Below are positions 61,045 to 64,000 of a DNA stretch of 64,000 nt, piece after piece (position 1 is the stretch's first letter; each line of letters starts with the position of its first letter). Source of the DNA: DASRDU01 sp035652435 (GTDB taxonomy: Bacteria > Acidobacteriota > Blastocatellia > RBC074); NCBI GenBank assembly GCA_035652435.1, contig DASRDU010000006.1, positions 1 through 64,000 on the forward strand. Reading direction: 5' to 3'. The notes beneath the pieces were generated by a model, which saw only the letters and a program-made list of their open reading frames with translations, did no database searches and was not told where the DNA came from. The position numbers and the translations under genes are program-made.

Positions 61045-64000
61045 ATGACGCGAGAGCCGGATCAACGAACGATGAGAGCCGATATGACCGAGAGCCTTAC
61101 CCTGAACGGAAAGAGACAACGCCCGTCGCCCCGTCGTCTGGCGCTCTGCCTGATGTCCCTCGCCCTGTTTATGCAGGTGCCGCTGGCCTGCACGCAAAGC
61201 CGGACTACGGCGACAGCGGCCCCGCAAACCGCGATCACGATTCCGCCCGCGCCCTCGACGCCCGCCGCCCTGGATCTTCCGGTCAAAGTCACGCGCCGCC
61301 CGGCGACTTTCGGAGTCCCGCTGAAGGAATCGGCCAATGTCAGAGATGCGACAAAAGTTGTGCTGAAGGACGCCGCGGGCAAAACGGTTCCGGCACAGTT
61401 CCGCGTGCTGTCTCGCTGGAGAGGGACGGCCCTGGATGCGGGCCGGCCCGTCAAATGGCTGCTCGTTGATGCCGACGCCCCGGCAGGCGATTACCGCCTG
61501 ACGCTCGGCGGTGAGAACCCCAAACCTGCGGCTGGTATTGCGACGACGGACGGAGAGGCGCTTCAAATCAACGCCGCACGCATCAGAATGCGAGTGCCGA
61601 AGCAGGGGACGACGCTGCTGGCCGGACTGGAACTTGATGGCAGCGAGCGGTTGAAGCAGCCGGTGACGATCACGATGGAATTGCCGCATGCGACGCTGCT
61701 CGTCGAAAAGGTCTTTGCCGCGCGACGTGAACTGCACGTGAGTGATTCCTCTGCTCTGACGGCCGGGATGCGCGTGCGCTTCGAACACCTGAGTGAGTTC
61801 GCATTCGATATAGACAAGGGCAACCCCTACTTCGCCCCGCGGGATGAACTGGCGGTCGGTCGCACCTACCGTCTGGATGAAGGGACGCCGCGACAGGAAG
61901 ATGTCTTCGTCGTCAAAACAGACGAGTCATGGCACCTGGCGACACGCCAGCCGCTGCGCTTCCCCCACCCGCGTGGCGCGCGCATCCGCGATCTGGCAGC
62001 GGAAGCTGAGACCGCGACAGTGCAATCAGTGAATGGTCAGACCGTGAGGCTGGCCGCGCCGCTCAAGGACGTTCATAGCGCATTTGAGCGGATCGTGGCC
62101 GCCGATGAGACCAGTCCGCTGCGCCTGACGGCCTGCGCCGATGAAACGCGCGTCGAAGAGAGTGGGCCGTTGCGGACCGTGATTCGTCAGGATGGACACT
62201 TTCAGGTTGAAGGGTCGGGCAGGGCCGCTGCCGTTACCCTGTTGCGTTTCACGCTGCGTTACCACGTTTACGCCGGGCAGCCATTCGTCCGCGTGCAGTT
62301 CCGGATGATCAACACCGGGCCGTTCGGCTTCGGCGGCGAGCGCACGAAGCAGCCACCTTATGCCAGCCATGTGATGCTCAGCGGGTTGAGCGTCAATCTG
62401 CCGTTCGCGGTTTCGCCGGACTCCGCCGCGCGCGCGCAGCGCGAAGAGGCGGCTACTGGGCCGCGCGGTTCAGCCGGCAAGCGCCCCGCCACCGTCGTCG
62501 TTGCGGGCCCCGCGAATCGCAATGTTGAAGTCACCGTCCCTGAATTCTCTGAAAACTTCCCCAAACTGCTCGTGGCTGATACTGGTGGCGTCCGCTTCGA
62601 TATTCTGCCATCGGCGGCACGGCCGGCAAATCAGACGGCGGGCTCAAAAGCGAACAATTCACAATCCGCCGACCTCCCGCCTCTGCCCTTGAGCAATGAC
62701 TATTACATCTTCGACGGCGCGCGGGCGAAGAGTACGGAGTTCTATTTCGGCTCGGACACCCGCGCCGCGGCCACGCTGACGAACTCTTTCGGCGCGTCCA
62801 TTGACCCGGCTTACGTGGCCTCATCGAAGGCCGTGCGCCCGGTGATGGTCGAGAGGCGCGATTGGAAGAAATATTTCGCAGACGACCCGCAGATGCGGAC
62901 TTCGGCCACCCGGCTGGAACGCTGGCTGGCGACCGCTTACGCGCGCGAGGCGAATGAAGATCCGGAAGGCAAATCCATTTACGAGGTGCGGCAGGAGGGC
63001 CGGCATTACGGCTGGCGCAACTTCGGCGATCTGGAATGGGCTGACGGTTACAACAACCTGCATTACGACCTGCCTTACATCATGTTGCGTGAATACCTGC
63101 GCACGGGCGACGCGCGGGCGTACCAGCTGGGCAGCGAGATGGCGCGTTACCGCGCCGACTGGGGACAGCATCAGGCCGAAGACTATTACGACAGCTATCA
63201 CACATGGAATTTTCGCGGGATGGCCTTTTACGAAAAGGGCGATCACGGAACTTACAAGGAGCCGCTGCCGACGCACCACTGGATCGAGGGCTTGTGGCTC
63301 TACTGGGCGCTGACCGGTGATGAGGCGGTTCACCAGTCGGCCATCGAAGGCGCCGAGGTGCTCATGCGCGCCAGTTTCACCTACGAGAACAGCCTGAGCT
63401 GGGGTGAGACGCGGTGGGTCGGATGGCCGGTGCTGGCGCTGATGGCGGCCTGGCGTTACGGGGGCGAAATCAGATACCTCGAGAAAGCCAGAAGCAGCGC
63501 TTACCTGCTCGTCAAAACGGAGGAAGATTACGGGCGTAAAGGATACTTTATTCCGCAGGGCGGGGTCGGCGACAGCACGAAACTGTTTATGTGGGGCGGC
63601 TACGCGCAACTGGGCATAATTGAATACTGGCGCGAAACCGGCGACCAGCGGGTCGCTGATTATCTGGTCCGCATTGCCGACTGGGTGGTCGGGAAGGAAG
63701 GCAGGCAGAGGCCCGTCCTGACCGGCGGCGTCACAAAGCCGGACGGGACATATCAGCCGCTCGGGGCGCCGAACGTCTGGTATCCGGATAAGGAAAATGA
63801 GCCGCCGGTGGTTGCCCTGGGGATGACGGCCATTCCGCTCCTGTCGGTGACCGCGCAGATTTCCGGGCGGGCCGATTTGCGCGCCAAAGCGCAGCAGCTT
63901 TTCCGCGACACGACCTGGTTTCGCGACGTGTGGACTGACGGGGTGAATCCCGGAGAACCGAGCGTCATCACCTTCCGCTCCAGAATGTACAGCGGCTCAT
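61045..64000 (+). CDS. lipoprotein resembling PcRGLX/YetA-type exo-rhamnogalacturonan lyase (partial, cut at right edge)
   Basis: An open frame of at least 985 codons with no stop before 64000. After a short basic leader it has a lipoprotein signal (LALCLMSLALFMQVPLAC). Then come a beta-rich RIFT-barrel-like domain (INAARIRMRVPKQGTTLLAGLEL), a second beta domain, and from ~residue 600 a helical-barrel region with aromatic/acidic motifs (GWRNFGDLEWADGYNNLHYDLPYI, DYYDSYHTWNFRGMAFYEKG, LPTHHWIEGLWLYWALTGDE). This order fits PcRGLX/YetA-like family proteins that attack rhamnogalacturonan. Starts at 61045, 61072 and 61084 are all in frame; none is decisive. Confident as a gene, less so for activity. 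Confidence 0.7.
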   Translation, partial: MTREPDQRTMRADMTESLTLNGKRQRPSPRRLALCLMSLALFMQVPLACTQSRTTATAAPQTAITIPPAPSTPAALDLPVKVTRRPATFGVPLKESANVRDATKVVLKDAAGKTVPAQFRVLSRWRGTALDAGRPVKWLLVDADAPAGDYRLTLGGENPKPAAGIATTDGEALQINAARIRMRVPKQGTTLLAGLELDGSERLKQPVTITMELPHATLLVEKVFAARRELHVSDSSALTAGMRVRFEHLSEFAFDIDKGNPYFAPRDELAVGRTYRLDEGTPRQEDVFVVKTDESWHLATRQPLRFPHPRGARIRDLAAEAETATVQSVNGQTVRLAAPLKDVHSAFERIVAADETSPLRLTACADETRVEESGPLRTVIRQDGHFQVEGSGRAAAVTLLRFTLRYHVYAGQPFVRVQFRMINTGPFGFGGERTKQPPYASHVMLSGLSVNLPFAVSPDSAARAQREEAATGPRGSAGKRPATVVVAGPANRNVEVTVPEFSENFPKLLVADTGGVRFDILPSAARPANQTAGSKANNSQSADLPPLPLSNDYYIFDGARAKSTEFYFGSDTRAAATLTNSFGASIDPAYVASSKAVRPVMVERRDWKKYFADDPQMRTSATRLERWLATAYAREANEDPEGKSIYEVRQEGRHYGWRNFGDLEWADGYNNLHYDLPYIMLREYLRTGDARAYQLGSEMARYRADWGQHQAEDYYDSYHTWNFRGMAFYEKGDHGTYKEPLPTHHWIEGLWLYWALTGDEAVHQSAIEGAEVLMRASFTYENSLSWGETRWVGWPVLALMAAWRYGGEIRYLEKARSSAYLLVKTEEDYGRKGYFIPQGGVGDSTKLFMWGGYAQLGIIEYWRETGDQRVADYLVRIADWVVGKEGRQRPVLTGGVTKPDGTYQPLGAPNVWYPDKENEPPVVALGMTAIPLLSVTAQISGRADLRAKAQQLFRDTTWFRDVWTDGVNPGEPSVITFRSRMYSGS

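Overview
The window looks like chromosomal DNA of a GC-rich, diderm, heterotrophic bacterium. My best guess is an Acidobacteriota member of the Blastocatellia/Pyrinomonadaceae type. The reasons are two giant Oar/SusC-like TonB-dependent receptors with N-terminal carboxypeptidase-regulatory domains, many secreted TPR proteins, a DUF4388 protein, apolipoprotein N-acyltransferase (so an outer membrane), and gene content of a soil generalist. No rRNA, tRNA, phage or CRISPR array was seen, and no 16S is present to prove the taxonomy.

Layout. 1-9.1 kb is accessory: a degenerate DinB-type gene, three VOC/glyoxalase-fold genes, a BtrH-like protein, a haloalkane dehalogenase, a DUF3224 protein, a TetA-like MFS pump, a GyrI-like gene bracketed by inverted repeats, an AraC regulator and a TIM-barrel glycosidase-like protein. 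9.1-16.3 kb (minus strand) holds the conserved c-di-AMP module cdaA-cdaR-glmM with a site-2 protease, a hydrolase, an alcohol dehydrogenase, a zinc-ribbon protein and a TPR protein. 16.5-24.9 kb is envelope and isoprenoid metabolism: two glycosyltransferases, type 2 IPP isomerase, an HpnG-like phosphorylase, YjbQ, HpnA and a cellulose-synthase-like glycosyltransferase. 25-32.5 kb carries a secreted M24 aminopeptidase, a DUF4388 protein, a tandem PA-IL-lectin-like protein, LD-carboxypeptidase, a 2Fe-2S protein and a KDPG aldolase/KDG kinase pair. An IS1-family element sits at 32.66-33.51 kb, next to an orphan peptide-ABC ATPase and lnt. 36.7-46.2 kb has a sigma/anti-sigma pair, a Crp/Fnr regulator, DUF1223, MsrB, a glycosyltransferase, DUF547, a B12-radical SAM protein, a GNAT protein and a P450. 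46.2-47.3 kb is a long non-coding stretch with structured sequence. 47.3-55.7 kb is a tandem pair of TonB-dependent receptors. 55.9-64 kb has TPR, DUF2167, XRE and small TPR genes and the start of a large lipoprotein resembling PcRGLX/YetA exo-rhamnogalacturonan lyases, cut by the right edge.

How the genes fit together. The two receptors, the lectin-like protein, the glycosidase-like protein, the lyase-like lipoprotein and the KDG kinase/KDPG aldolase pair together suggest capture and breakdown of plant or microbial polysaccharides, with sugar acids entering an Entner-Doudoroff-type route. This is inference from co-location. The most interesting non-gene signals are: a GG-N10-GC (sigma-54-like) motif shared by the leaders of both receptors; a related motif ahead of a roughly 450-nt structured, terminator-ended non-coding stretch; the inverted-repeat-bracketed GyrI gene; and heptamer repeats on both sides of lnt.
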